From Dolomedes plantarius (taxonomy: Eukaryota > Arthropoda > Arachnida > Araneae > Dolomedidae): a stretch of DNA of 64,000 bases. Below, in pieces: positions 46,191-57,451 of the stretch. The notes under the pieces were generated by a model, which had not been told where the DNA came from, ran no database searches, and saw only the letters and a list, made by a program, of their open reading frames with translations. The stretch spans positions 103,824,622 through 103,888,621 of the forward strand of contig OU015495.1 of NCBI GenBank assembly GCA_907164885.2. The letters run 5' to 3'. Each line of letters begins with the position of its first letter. The stretch's first letter is position 1. A program made the position numbers and the translations under genes.

Positions 46191-47032
46191 CAACTTTCGG
46201 GTTCATTCATTTCTGTACAGCCTGCATTTACTTCAGATGGGGATACTTAACAGGGTCAAAATCTCAGCCATTTTGTAACTAAAAAAAGACAAAAATTATA
46301 ATAATAATAATTGGTAACTAACTGCCGATCAGTCGAGGAATGGATTGATATTTTTGAACTGATCGGCTTTTCGAATGCCCCAATATTTAAGAACAGCATG
46401 ACGTTCCTGGTTTTAATATAGCATATATTTTCTAATTTGACTATCAAATTGTATCTAATCAAAAATATCTTGTTGTTGGTCTTAAGGAGCTGAATTAAAC
46501 CTTTTGGACATTAGACTATTAAAAGTTTCATTGTTTATTATTTTAAGAATTTGTAGCATTGAAATATTCGTGGCTCTTTTTACTTTACACGACGGTAGCG
46601 TTAAATTATGAATAATAGCTGTTTAATGTGATTTATTCATACATAAAAAAAAAAATCCTCATGCATCAGTGTGATCCGAGGACCCACTTACCGGTGCCAC
46701 TGTTATTTTTTTGGAACACCCTTCGAGAGATGACTGAAGGAGAAGCTAAAACTGAATCACCCGTGAAAGAAGATGTCATTTTTAGTACGTGTTAGTGTAC
46801 ACGACATGTGATTATATAGATTGTATAGGAAGAAATGAAATGTGCTCTTGTGTTAGTTTGGCATTTGACTCTGCTTTATTCTCGGGGAACATCTAAATTA
46901 CGTGTATGAAATTTGCAGAGGACGCTGAAAAAAAAATGTACCTATCTTCTTAGAATATGAAATAAAACTACAAATTAGCAACTGGTTTTGAACTGAATTT
47001 AGTCCTTCCTCAAGTCAGGAAGTATTACGTGA

Positions 47033-47357
47033 GATTGTTGTTGTTGCTTATGACCCCTGGCCGGAAATGTACTTCAGACCAGGCCCATGATGCTTGCGGG
47101 CTCATGGGTGCAGCTCCGTTTTATAATGGCATCACGAGGGTGAGAATCCAACTTAGCCAGTTGCCACCTCAATTCTGACCGAGAAAACCCAGGGGTGACA
47201 TCTGGGGGGATCGTACCTTCCCCACCCACTGACAAAAAAGAATGATTTTCCGGTCTACGGGTTTAACGTGCCCATATCCGGCCTAGACAATGGAGCTTGT
47301 CGGGATTCGATCCGAGCATCCTCAGCAGACATGCTACCGCTAGGCTACTTCGAGTCC
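47033..47357 (-). mobile_element. tRNA-derived SINE, full-length
   Basis: The minus strand begins with an RNA polymerase III promoter: A box TAGCCTAGCGG (about 47350) and B box GGATCGAATCCC (about 47310) at tRNA spacing. A roughly 200-bp body and a short CAA-type tail (GTT repeats on the plus strand at 47033-47046) follow. Related fragments are at 43300 and 48653, all on the minus strand. Confidence 0.8.
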
Positions 47358-47476
47358 TCAGAATTTATTTTTAAGTTCCATTATCTCTAATTACTCTCGT
47401 TAAAATAATTTGGCGTAAATTACCTCTTAATCCCCCAAAATTAAAAATGGCTAAAAATATTAAAATTTACCGTTGC

Positions 47477-47619
47477 CAGTGGCGTAGCGAACATAACTGA
47501 CGCCCGGGGCACGATACCTTTTTGGCGCCCCCCATGATCTTGGGGACCATTTGGCGCCCCTCTGCGAGTGGCATCCGGGGCATGATAGACCTCTTTTCCC
47601 TCCCCTAGCTACGCCACTG
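47477..47619. mobile_element. Small hAT-type MITE (143 bp)
   Basis: Ends CAGTGGCGTAGC and GCTACGCCACTG are perfect inverted repeats. The flanking octamers ACCGTTGC (47469-47476) and ACCTTTGC (47620-47627) agree at 7 of 8 positions. Confidence 0.85.
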
Positions 47620-48436
47620 ACCTTTGCATAAAGTTTATAAACAGCTGTGAGACTGATTCGGAAGAAAAATGGCATGATTTGGCAATGGTACAATCAAGTT
47701 TGGTGATATTATAATGGCGAGTTGGCAAGTAATCTAAAAGTTCTCTTAAATATATTTCAGGCTCCACACGACTTCCAAGAAATAGTTCCATGCAATAAAA
47801 CTTCGAAGAGGAAAGCTTTCGAAAACTGAATAGTTTTAAAATTTTCTCATTTTTATCTCCCAAATGCTTCAAAAGTTAGATAATTTTGAAAATAGGAATT
47901 TTCGATTTCTGTCAGATTTACTACTCCAGCATATTGGTGATTATTTAAAAGGAGTACTTTCCCATTATCCAGTTATGAAAGTAACACAAATAAAATAATA
48001 ATCAAAGGGATGTAAAGGTAGATGTGCCAAAAAATTGTATCCACAGATACAACTGCAGAATCGTGAATTATATAGGTTGCATGAGTCCCCTGTGATTTGA
48101 CTGCGATTAGTAGACTCTTCTGGCAGTCATTTTAGGAGGGCGATGTCCTTGCTCCTTGCATCAATTCTCTCATCCACCAGAATTGACCCATTGCGGTGGA
48201 AAGAGTTAGCATATTATGAAGACGTTGTGTAGGAAAATAAGAAACTTTATCAAAGTATCGATGAAAATTTACCACAACTAGGGAACAATATGCTTTAAGT
48301 GACATAGTGTCTAAAAAAAATGCAACATGGACCTTTAGGGATTTTGCTAGATGGACGTTTCGAGTCAGACTAGGGTTTACGTATTCCTCTATTTGTAATG
48401 GATGATTATTTTCTAGTTTGGTTAGTAAAAGGTTAA

Positions 48437-48620
48437 GGGCCTGTTCACATACGAGTCCGTTGCGTTGCGGCGTTAAGGAAAAGATGACGTTGAGACGAAA
48501 ATAAACCAATCATATGCCTCCAAACGGTTAGCAATGAAATTTTTAACGTCTGTGATTAGTTTATTTTCGTCTCAACATCATCTTTTCCTTAACGCAACGG
48601 ACTCCTATATGAACAGGCCC
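48437..48620. mobile_element. Palindromic MITE copy (184 bp)
   Basis: GGGCCTGTTCACATACGAGT is mirrored by ACTCCTATATGAACAGGCCC. The whole element could fold into one hairpin. The core is the same as in 26147-26332. TTA or TAA trinucleotides flank it. Confidence 0.88.
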
Positions 48621-48652
48621 TTAGTGTGCATATGCCATTTACGTATATCCAT

Positions 48653-48730
48653 TTACGTGCCCATATCCGACCTAGACACGAAGGTATTTAACGGCGCTTG
48701 TCATGATTCGATCCGATCACCCTCGCCCAT
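48653..48730 (-). mobile_element. SINE fragment with B box
   Basis: CGTGCCCATATCCGACCTAG and the minus-strand B-box-like GGATCGAATCATG match the head-proximal part of the SINE at 47033. Confidence 0.65.
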
Positions 48731-51198
48731 AGGCGTAGTGTGCCTCTAACTTTTTTTTTCTTCTTTCTTTTTTTTTTTTTTTGGGGGGGGGGGGGGCACG
48801 AATTGAATTCACTTAAGTTCCATCTCAGCGTACTGACTGCCGGACGGTCCTTAAAACATGAAATATTGTAATTTTTTAAAAATTGAATAACAATAAAATT
48901 GATGTTTGAGCAGTATTCAAAAGTTATACAATGAGAAAAATAAATATAATATGAATAAAATGAGAAAAAAAATAGCATCGAATTTTTGTTATGGATTATA
49001 TCATTGTTAAAATCTATCTATGTTAAGGCTAAAAACATAATCGGAATCTTCAGCTTCACAATTTGAAAAAGCGGGAAAAAATAAACTTTCTTAAAAGTTT
49101 TCTACAATTTTCCGATTTTAACTGAACTGCTATTAACGTTTTAATTTATTTCAAGTTAAGTTGGGGGGAGGGGGGCACGTGCGATGGGTGGCGTTCCACC
49201 ACAAAATAAGATCGCAATGGGTTCATTATGTGTATGTGTAGAATTGTGTATGGTCAATGGTATTGGATACGAATTTCTACTTACAGTAGTAAAAAAAAAA
49301 AAAAAAAAGTTTTCCTTAAGTGGCAGGTACTCAAGATATTCGTCCATATACTCTTCAAGACTTGTTGGCTTCTAAGCCAGAAGGTGAACCAATTTTACTC
49401 CTCACGTCGGGACGGCACAGAAAAATCCATTCCTTGATCGACATTCAAATCCAAAATCATGCGATCGCGGCTTGCATCGCTAACCATTATACAAAGTTGT
49501 CGGTACAGTGAAAAATATATATTCTATTACGATTTAGTGTTATCTATTTAAATAAAGAAACTGAATATAACCCCCCCCCCCCCCCTAAAAAAATTGATAT
49601 TTGAGTTTACCCGCACACACATTTCTTTCATGTTTCAGTGACATTTTGTAATGAAAAGTACTGATTTTGCTTATTACTCTGTTTATGTAGAATAGCATAA
49701 GTTTTGACTTATAGTTAAAACATAGTTCTGAATATGTTCAATCATATGATGAATTGCTGTTGATGATAATTACAGTTATGTTGTGTTAGGCGTGTTAAAG
49801 GGATCCAATTAAATTTTTTTATTTACGTGACGTCACTTATCTTATAGGGGACCCTGATTCTGGGAAATTATTTGGTTCCTCTTACAACAGTGGGTTTATT
49901 GGTAAATTTAGTTTTTACAGATTCCCAAAATATGATGAGCTGCCTCTTCTTCCCCCGTGAATACAAGGGCCTACGGAAGTTCAATGACGTAAAAATAAAC
50001 ATGGCAGATATTAAACCTGACATTGTGATGTTGAGACAACATCATCCTCGAAAATAAAATCCAAATATATGCTCATACAAAAATTACGTTTTCTTCAATG
50101 ACGTCATTAAGAAAGTGTTCTAGATACTTACGTTTTCCAAAAGGTTTTTTTAAGCAACTTTTAAAAAAAATCTGGCATCAATGATATCAGAATACTCGTC
50201 TGCGTAAATAAATAAGTGAAGAATAAAAAATCTGTTTTTCAAAACCAAAAGAAGAGGTAAATGAATATCATTTCTAAATTGAAAGGTTTTGTTTGCAGAT
50301 CTGTTTCGCGAATTTTGCGAGAAATGAAACTTTAATGTCACTCACGAACGGGGCATGAAAATAACGCTAGAATTATTTTCCTGCTCGTAAGTTTATATTA
50401 CAGTATTGTGAGTTTGCTCGGATATTGCAAGATGGGCAGAGAAAGTCTGTTAATGCAATTTGTGGGGTCAAGGAATCCATATGTCAAGGTATTGTTTATT
50501 AAATTTGTAGTTTTAAAATTATCAAGCTGCTACTTATATTTATCAAAGTAAGGTATATTCAGACTTACAAAATGGTAGAATTAGAAACTTTTTTTTCTCA
50601 AATACGAGACAAAAAAATTGTTCATGGCAACCAAATCTGCAATGCCGAAACTAAGGATCCCCTGGGGTCCGAAAGATCGTGAATGTTTTAAAAAGAATAC
50701 TGCATTGTATAATTTAAGAAAATGTCTTTATTGCTTTTTAATACTATATATTTTATAGAATTAATGTTATGATGATAAAATAGAATGTTTTCTGCTATTA
50801 AGATAAGTATTAACAGATATTTTAACATAAGTTTCGAGCAATTCTGCTTTCCCTTTTCTTAAATTTTCTCATACCTTTTCACATGTTTTTTATGCTCAGA
50901 AATCTGACTCATTATTTCTGAGATCAATGTTTATCATGAAAACAAACATACTATAAAAACTATTAAAAGCTATAAACTTAAATTTAAACATATTAAATAT
51001 TAAAAAGGTAATTTAGTGACTTTCAGAGGATTATGACAAGTGGTCTGGTCAGATAATTTGAAGACTTCCAGTGTCACAGAGAGGCATGTTTCTCTCTTTT
51101 GAGTCTCGTGGAATTCATTACATGAGTATTTTATCTTAACATGAATAGTAACTCTCTAAGTTAATACATTAAAATGAGGTTTTTTTTTCTCATTAGCA

Positions 51199-51230
<32 letters not shown>

Positions 51231-51539
51231 AAAAATTCGTATTTATCAAAGGGGATACTTTTATTCGACAACAGTTAATTCGAGGACATTTTACGACCTC
51301 AAACAGCTTGTAATTTTTTGATGACAGATCTCAAAATTCGAGAGCGTCAGGCAATCTTAACGTACAATTTTCAACTCAAAAAATTTTCTTTTGCATTCTT
51401 TTTGTTCTAAAACGTGATTTTTTGAGCGTTATAATATCTGTTTCTAAATAAAATGCCATAAATTTCTAAGTCTGTTTTTAAAGAAATAGTCGCAAATATT
51501 CAATAGTTTTATAAATTTTGAAGTTATAGTTTTATAAAA
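48731..51539. other. Unannotated 2.8 kb
   Basis: Several G, C and A homopolymer runs (about 48780, 49290, 49570, 51200) and no supported gene. Short open frames at 49184-49511 and 49872-50057 show no domain. Confidence 0.5.
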
Positions 51540-52621
51540 TTTCCTAAGGCACGTTTTAATAAACCGAAAGCGCAAAAGTCCAATCAAGAAGCTTCAGGTG
51601 ATTTAACAGGTATTTCATTAAATGGGATACACTTTATTCCTGTTTCTGATTCTTTGTTTATTAAATAAGCGGCAGTTGATTTAGAAGTGTGACTAGGGGC
51701 TTTGTTCATATGAAGCTCAACTTTTATCAATATCCTTTCCATATAAGGCTGGAATTTTTTGCTTAAAAATTGTTTCTAAAATTTCTGCTGATAGTAGAGT
51801 GAATTAATTTTGGCTTTACTTGAGACTTTTTTGATTTTTAATTTGCCGTTGTACTGAAATCCTGCAACTATCATAAATCCCTTTGGGAACTTTTCTGTAC
51901 ACTGACGAAACCATTTCGTAGGTCATTCCCGTCAGTTGAGCAATAGAAAATTTATCTTTTTTTATTACAGTCACTTAAATACACCCGTGCCTCATCGAGT
52001 GTTACCACAAATTTCCATTTTTCAGCAGCTAGGTGTTTTCATATAATTTTCTACAAATTGTTTTTCTTTCAGCAATACGCTTTGGCAAAAGCAGATGAAC
52101 TTTAGGTTTAAACATATTTTTTAACTTCAAATCTTTATGAGTGATTTTACTTACAGTGCCAGTAGACATTCCTAGTTTCGATGCCGTGGATCTTTGAGTC
52201 AGCTGATTTTCTTTTAGGATCAGAGGCTTCGCCTTCTTGATACTAAGTAAAGTAAAGTAAACTAAAAAAAGTAAAGTAAAGTAAAGTAAGTAAAAAAGTA
52301 AAGTAAAGTAAAAAAAGTAACGTAGTACTAAGTAAAGTAAAGTAAAAAAGTAAAGTAAAGTAAAAAAAGTAAAAGAAAGTAAATACAAAATTTTTGTATA
52401 TACTTTCGTTCGAACAGTCTTAGGATGAGGTTTCGCTGTCATATTTTCATTTTTACTTTCAGTTAGACTTTTTTCCGTTCATATTTAATATATTATAAAT
52501 ACCTTTTTTTGAAATGCCAAAACCGCGATTTTTACACCACTTTATAATTTGTTGATACGACTATTTCTCCTCGGAAAGCACAGTTACGTAACCTTAGCCA
52601 TCTATCAATTTTAGGAGCCAT
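51540..52621 (-). pseudogene. mariner/Tc1-superfamily transposase (DDxD type), broken
   Basis: The minus-strand start is MAPKIDRWLRLRNCAFRGEI at 52621. Next come a region with NRGFGISKKGIYNILNMNG and a helix-turn-helix (RSTASKLGMSTGTVSKITHK). Catalytic segments are VVTLDEARVYLSD, VELHMNKAPSHTSK and SPEAS followed by LDFCAFGLLKRAL. The second catalytic Asp is apparently Asn here (HMNKA where relatives have HMDKA), and a TGA interrupts just before the third (SPEAS-stop-LDFC). Several frame changes occur before 52442 and after 52029. A TAAAG-type expansion splits the N-terminal third. Inverted ends were not identified. The family resembles the SPDASPMDFCAFG transposases of arthropods. Confidence 0.75.
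52246..52386. repeat. TAAAG/AAAGTAAAGT minisatellite
   Basis: About 140 bp of imperfect AAAGT units, lying inside the transposase pseudogene 51540-52621. The minus strand stays open through it. Confidence 0.9.
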
Positions 52622-53260
52622 TTCCAAAATAAATCTTTTATTTTACATTCCAATCAAAACAAAACAGTAGCAGACGATTATTCTGAAGTTGCCAAATTTT
52701 GATCTCAAAATGCAAACGCTAAAAATAAATTTCAAAGTATTTTCCATAAAGTACGAACGATCTTTTGTATATATGTATACAGTTTTTGTTTTGAAAACAG
52801 TGCAACCCGTTGACGTCAGGGACAAATCTTTTCATTAGTTTTAATGGCTTTATCATCGTGACAATCAAAAATAGCGCTTCACGGAAGTATCGTCATGATG
52901 ATGGCACAAGACAATTGTTTTCATCTCATACACTATTGCCAGTGATGCGCGAACTTTTTTTACAGCGACCCACTTTCTTCAAATAAGAAAAATTATTGGA
53001 CACCGTTGAAGATTTTTAGCGTATTTCGTAGCAAATAATTTTTATTTTTTATTTTATTTTATTTTTTTTTTTAATTTAGGAAAATGTTAAGTAAGAAATC
53101 AGAAAAGAGAAATAAGCAAATATTGACAAACTATTTTTTTAAAAATCAATGAATTTTGGATAGATATTTACTTTGCATAATAGCAACAAAAAAATGTCTT
53201 GAATACATTCTGCACTAGTTTTTGGCAAATCTCGTGTGACTAAAACACGATACTTAAATA

Positions 53261-54668
53261 CACTGCTGGCCACTGTAAATGCAACACCCTGAAGAAAACA
53301 TGCAAATAACATGAAATTTACAACATGCATTAGCGGAGGTGAGTTATGCAAATGATTAGAATTTCAGCGCAGACGCACATCACGCGCGCCTGTGGCGCCA
53401 CTTCAAAGCGCTATTTAAGGCTTGGAGATTTCGACGATTTCAAGTTCGGCAATTGTGTTTTTCTTGTGGTTTTTTCAAAAAACGATCAATTATGCCTCGT
53501 CGAAAACAGCGATCATCTTTTGATCAAGTATCCGAGTTCGACAGAGGAAGGATAGTGGCCTACAGAGATTGTGGATTATCTTTCAGGGAAATCGGTAGTC
53601 GTATTGGACGAAACCAAACATTTGTAATACGGATATGTGATCGTTGGATGCAGGAGGGTACGACGGACCGGCGTGTTCGATCGCATCCACCTCAGCGCAC
53701 CACGTCACGTGATGACAGGCAAATTATGCGCATGGCAGTGACGGATCTCTCAGTCACATCACGTACCATAGCACAGCACATGCAGTCTGTAACGCATCAT
53801 CCAGTGTCTGCGCGTACCATTCGACGCCGTTTACAGCAGCGTGGTCTGTCCGCAAGACGTCCATTGCTTTGTATACCCTTGACGCAGAACCACAGACGTC
53901 TTCAACGCCAATGGTGCGATGACAGAAGGATGTGGACGTCAGAATGGAATGAAATTGTCTTTACTGACGAGTCACACTTCTGTCTGCAACACCACGATGG
54001 TCGTATTCGAGTCTGGAGACACCGTGAAGAGAGGATGCTGAACAGCTGCGTTATGCACCGCCACACTGGTCCTGCACCGGGTATTATGGTATGGGGCGGT
54101 ATTGGATATCACTCTCGCACAGCTCTAGTACGCATTGCCGGTACTTTAAACAGCCAGCGCTACATCTCCGAGGTGTTGGAGCCAGTTGTCCTTCCTTACC
54201 TTCAGGGCTTTCCCACAGCCATATTTTAACAGGATAATGCGCGACCACACGTGGCACGCATTGTCCAACGGTTCTTCGTCAATCGCCAGATTGAATTGCT
54301 TCCCTGGCCGCCTCGCTCTCCGGATCTTTCGCCGATAGAAAACATGTGGTCCATAGTTTCTCTACGATTGACCCAGATTCCATCCCCAGCTGCCACAGCA
54401 GATCGACTTTGGCAACGTGTGGAAGCTGCTTGGTGTGCTGTACCCCAAGAACTCATCCAAAGTCTCTTTGAATCAATGCCGAGGCGTGTGGCAGCGGTGA
54501 TCTCCAACAATGGCGGCTACTCTGGATACTGATTTTGGCAGGAACCACACTTCACAGAAGTCTATAAATTTAATCATATGATACTTGGTCAACATGTTAT
54601 CTACAAAATAATTTTTGTTGTGATATCTCTTGTCTTTCTTGGTGTTGCAATTTGGGTGGCCAGCAGTG
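53261..54668 (+). mobile_element. Tc1-like element, 1.4 kb, nested in hAT
   Basis: The ends CACTGCTGGCCAC and GTGGCCAGCAGTG are inverted, with extended similarity to GCAACACC further in. TA stands on both sides (53259-53260, 54669-54670). It contains a nearly intact transposase gene. Confidence 0.92.
53492..54532 (+). pseudogene. Tc1 transposase (DD34E) with one nonsense codon
   Basis: 346 codons from ATG 53492 (MPRRKQRSSFDQVSEFDRGR) to TGA 54530-54532, in one frame except for TAA at 54227-54229. A paired-like helix-turn-helix domain (LSFREIGSRIGRNQTFVIRI), a second HTH (HPVSARTIRRRLQQRGL) and the linker are complete. The catalytic triad is present: FTDESHFC, QDNARPHVARIV and SPDLSPIENMW, with 34 residues between second Asp and Glu. 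The stop stands just before QDNARP where Gln is expected, so one CAA to TAA change probably killed it. Otherwise it looks young. Wild-type length for the family is about 340 residues. Confidence 0.92.
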
Positions 54669-55251
54669 TATTAACACGTATTTATTGAAAAAAAAATAAA
54701 TATATGTAATTATAGAATTCAAAGCATATTTTTTAATTAAATAATTCAGTATGATATAAATTTACTTCAAAGTATCCGCGACCCTTCCAATTTTCTTTGC
54801 GACCCCCCTTGTGGGTCGCGACCCATAGTGCGCACAACTGCTTTATTCATACTGCGAAACTGTTATTTGCCAATGCGGGGCACTTGTCAAGGAAAACATT
54901 TGCACTTCATTTACGAGAATCGTATGTTGCTTTCAATGGGAACACCGTGCAGGGTATCTTCCAACGAAAATGCGCCACCGCAAAATAATTTTTCGTTTTG
55001 TGCCATTTCATTTCTTCTGATTTCCATAGTGGATGCCTGTTTACTCGGAAATCTTTCATTTTTGTTAACTTTTTATGTGTAGTAGCGCTTAATCAAAGAG
55101 TCGATTGGGTTTAACCTTATACTTTTTTTTTGATGGGGGGGGGGGGGGGGCTGGCTGAAGTAACAAGATATGCAAAACTAAGCTCAAATTCTAAACTACA
55201 AAGAAAGGAAAGTGCTGGAGAAGTAAAGTAAATAGATTATATTGTATTATT

Positions 55252-55960
55252 CTAGCTGAATACCCGTGCTTCGCTACGGAATACGAAGTAGTGCCGCGAA
55301 TTATGTGATATAGTTCATTTTAATTTATTTTAGCAGTAAAGTGTTGGAATTCCTCGGTAGAGTTCAGTAGTTACCAGTACTCGGGAAGTACTCTGTAGGA
55401 AACCTTACCAAACCAAACCATACCATACCATACCATATAATGTAACGATATCAAAGGGTCCAGGGGTAAAACCACTTTACAGCCATTTTTACGAAGATGA
55501 GTTAGTAGTCTCATCTTGTAACTTTCATGGAGTTCTAACACTACGTGCATTCATATCTGGGGCAGAACCACTTTAAAGCCGTTAAAAATAGAGATAAAGT
55601 TTCGGTGTGCTGGGGAAAAACCACTTTACTCCAACTTTCAGATTAGTTTTTCTCAAAACGAAATTTTTGGAGTAAAGTGGTTTTACCCCTGGACCCTAAT
55701 TTAACGACAGTGATCGGACATTAAATACAGGTTTTAGATTTTTTTTTCTATTTTGGGGGTCAAAGCCCCCTTTAAGTTTCATATATGTAAGAAAAAGGCT
55801 TTCTTAGAGAACATTTAAGGGCCTTCGAGGAACCACCATGCAAAATTTCAGCTTCCTATGAGTTATGGTTCTATGAGTTATGGTTCTAGAGATACCGTGA
55901 TCAGTGAGTGGGTGGTTGGTATGACTTTTAAAAATATAAATTATTATTATAAATAGCGCA
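55252..55960 (-). mobile_element. Helitron-like element, minus orientation
   Basis: Begins CTAGCTGAATACCCGTGCTT on the plus strand, the complement of a Helitron-like 3' end. The far end contains CATGCAAAATTTCAGCTTCC and CAGTGAGTG, which match the reverse complement of the 5' part of 5397-7393. The outer border at about 55960 is approximate. The base after the CTAG terminus is A and not T as Helitrons usually show. Confidence 0.45.
55455..55697. mobile_element. MITE with 26-bp inverted ends
   Basis: AGGGTCCAGGGGTAAAACCA at 55455 is mirrored at 55697, and ACCACTTTA recurs twice inside. It lies within the Helitron-like unit. The superfamily was not determined. Confidence 0.75.
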
Positions 55961-56942
55961 ATAGGTCACTAGATAAACTTTTAGACTATCAAAGCGTCAA
56001 ATCTTTCGTTTAGAAAGAAAGAATTTATCGAATTCATATCATGCAGAAGAGCCAGACACAACTATTTGCACCTATTTCTGTATCCTTGACGATGCGAACT
56101 TTGTAGTTTTTCTAATACTTACTTTGTTATGTTTAACAAGCCAGCCCAAATATAATTGTGTCGATATCGACCCGCGGGATTCCATTTTACAACTTGAAAC
56201 TCATTTTGAAAGTTATGCGTGGCATGCGAATATTTATCTGAACTTTATAATAAACCTTTATTCATTCTATTTCATTTCTCATTGACAGAAAAAGGTATAA
56301 TATATAATAGCAAACTGATTCTAATTTTTTTTAATACTTTCTGTCTAATCGGGAAGTTTGAGGAGATAGTGCTTTGTCATATTTTTGCAAGTGGCGATAA
56401 TTTTCCCTTTTATTAGCAATAAGCAGCTATTGTAATTACTTTGAGAGATTTGCGTCTTAAGAGATTGGCGAGCATGAAAACAAATAGCCTTTGTTTTCAT
56501 GTTCGCCAAAATTTTTAGTGAAACTAGTTAAATGGTAATGCTTTGTCTACGTTTATCCGAGGAGTAAAAAACAGTGAATTGAATCAATAACATCTTGATG
56601 CGCATTTAAAGCCTCAAATCGAGTTTTTTTTAACAGTTTGTATTTTTCATTTTTTTCAACATTTTTATAATAACTGTAATAAATTTTAATTATGATATAT
56701 GAGACAACATTTGATAAAATCGCCGAATATTGGTGTGATGGCGATGCTTCAGTTGACCCCTCAGATCTTCAATCCCCATGTTAGGCAATGGGGAATTTTT
56801 CTCTCAGTACTTTTCTAATCACAGATTAGCAAATAAATATTTACTTTTGAATTCTGCTTTTTACTTATGAATGTAGAAATTTAAATTATGAGCGGGCAGT
56901 TTTTAAAATGTTTAAGGTTCAGTTGTTAATTTTTAACAGGTC

Positions 56943-57446
56943 TGTTGTGAAGGATCCACAATTTGGACATTTTGAACTCCTTCCAACGTTATAGCCATTT
57001 TGTTCTTCCAACACGATTACGGGGCATAAATCGGCCATATTGGAACTGCACCAATTTTCCAAGAAACATCGCACCCCCTGAATCAATCAGAAAGGTGGCC
57101 CCTGTCTGGGTATTAAAATTCACGAAAACTGTAGGGAGTTGAAGGTTACCCCCTAAATTCGCGTTAGAGAAAATCCGTTCCTTTTTACCGCCAACATGGT
57201 TGTTCGAGGTCCTTATTTCTTTTTCCTCCGTGAAGCTTTCAAATACCCGGGGAATAACATAGTGTTGACTTGAAATTCCCCTCCTTTCTATAAAAAATGA
57301 CTTCTGTCCTGTCTGGAGTGATAATAACGCGGACCCCTCGTTCGTGTGTCCCGGTTTTGATGATAGGGAAAATCGTGTTGGAAGAACAAAATGGCTATAA
57401 CGTTGGAAGGAGTTCAAAATGTCCAAATTGTGGATCCTTCACAACA
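56943..57446. mobile_element. 504-bp element with perfect 76-bp inverted ends and 5-bp TSD
   Basis: 56943-57018 and 57371-57446 are exact inverted copies starting TGTTGTGAAGGATCC and ending CAACA. AGGTC flanks both sides (56938-56942, 57447-57451). TG...CA ends and a 5-bp duplication are made by retroviral-type or related (Ginger-like) integrases. The core reads as a protease-like fragment on the minus strand. Confidence 0.85.
57019..57370 (-). pseudogene. Retroelement protease-like fragment inside the 504-bp element
   Basis: Minus-strand open frame with VFVNFNTQTGATFLIDSGGA, resembling the N-terminal active-site region of retropepsins (hydrophobic-hydrophobic-D-S/T-G). The preceding residues (ERRGISSQHYVIPRVFESF) look like the end of a Gag or linker. 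The frame stays open through both inverted arms (56989-57426). The usual C-terminal protease motifs are missing, so it cannot be active. The retroelement family is not clear. Confidence 0.5.
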
Positions 57447-57451
57447 AGGTC

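Larger units (their letters stand above)
42875..47032. other. XBP1 3' UTR and downstream non-coding sequence
   Basis: AATAAA at 42975-42980, 43713-43718 and 44007-44012 are possible XBP1 poly(A) signals. Beyond that it is AT-rich with a SINE fragment (43300-43436) and a short hairpin (46158-46190), and no recognised gene. Confidence 0.5.
52940..54840. mobile_element. Second copy of the 30161-type hAT element, split by a Tc1 element
   Basis: Left end CAGTGATGCGCGAAC, right end ATAGTGCGCACAACTG. The interior (AAGCAAATATTGACAAACTA near 53115) is the reverse complement of the interior of 30161-31572. The flanking octamers ACTATTGC and CTTTATTC do not agree, so the target copies have decayed or an end is misplaced. 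Confidence 0.7.

Noticed and set aside
56989..57426. 145-residue ORF as an intact gene
   Set aside because: Both ends are encoded by the inverted arms of the element, so only the middle can be of protein origin and it lacks the rest of a protease.
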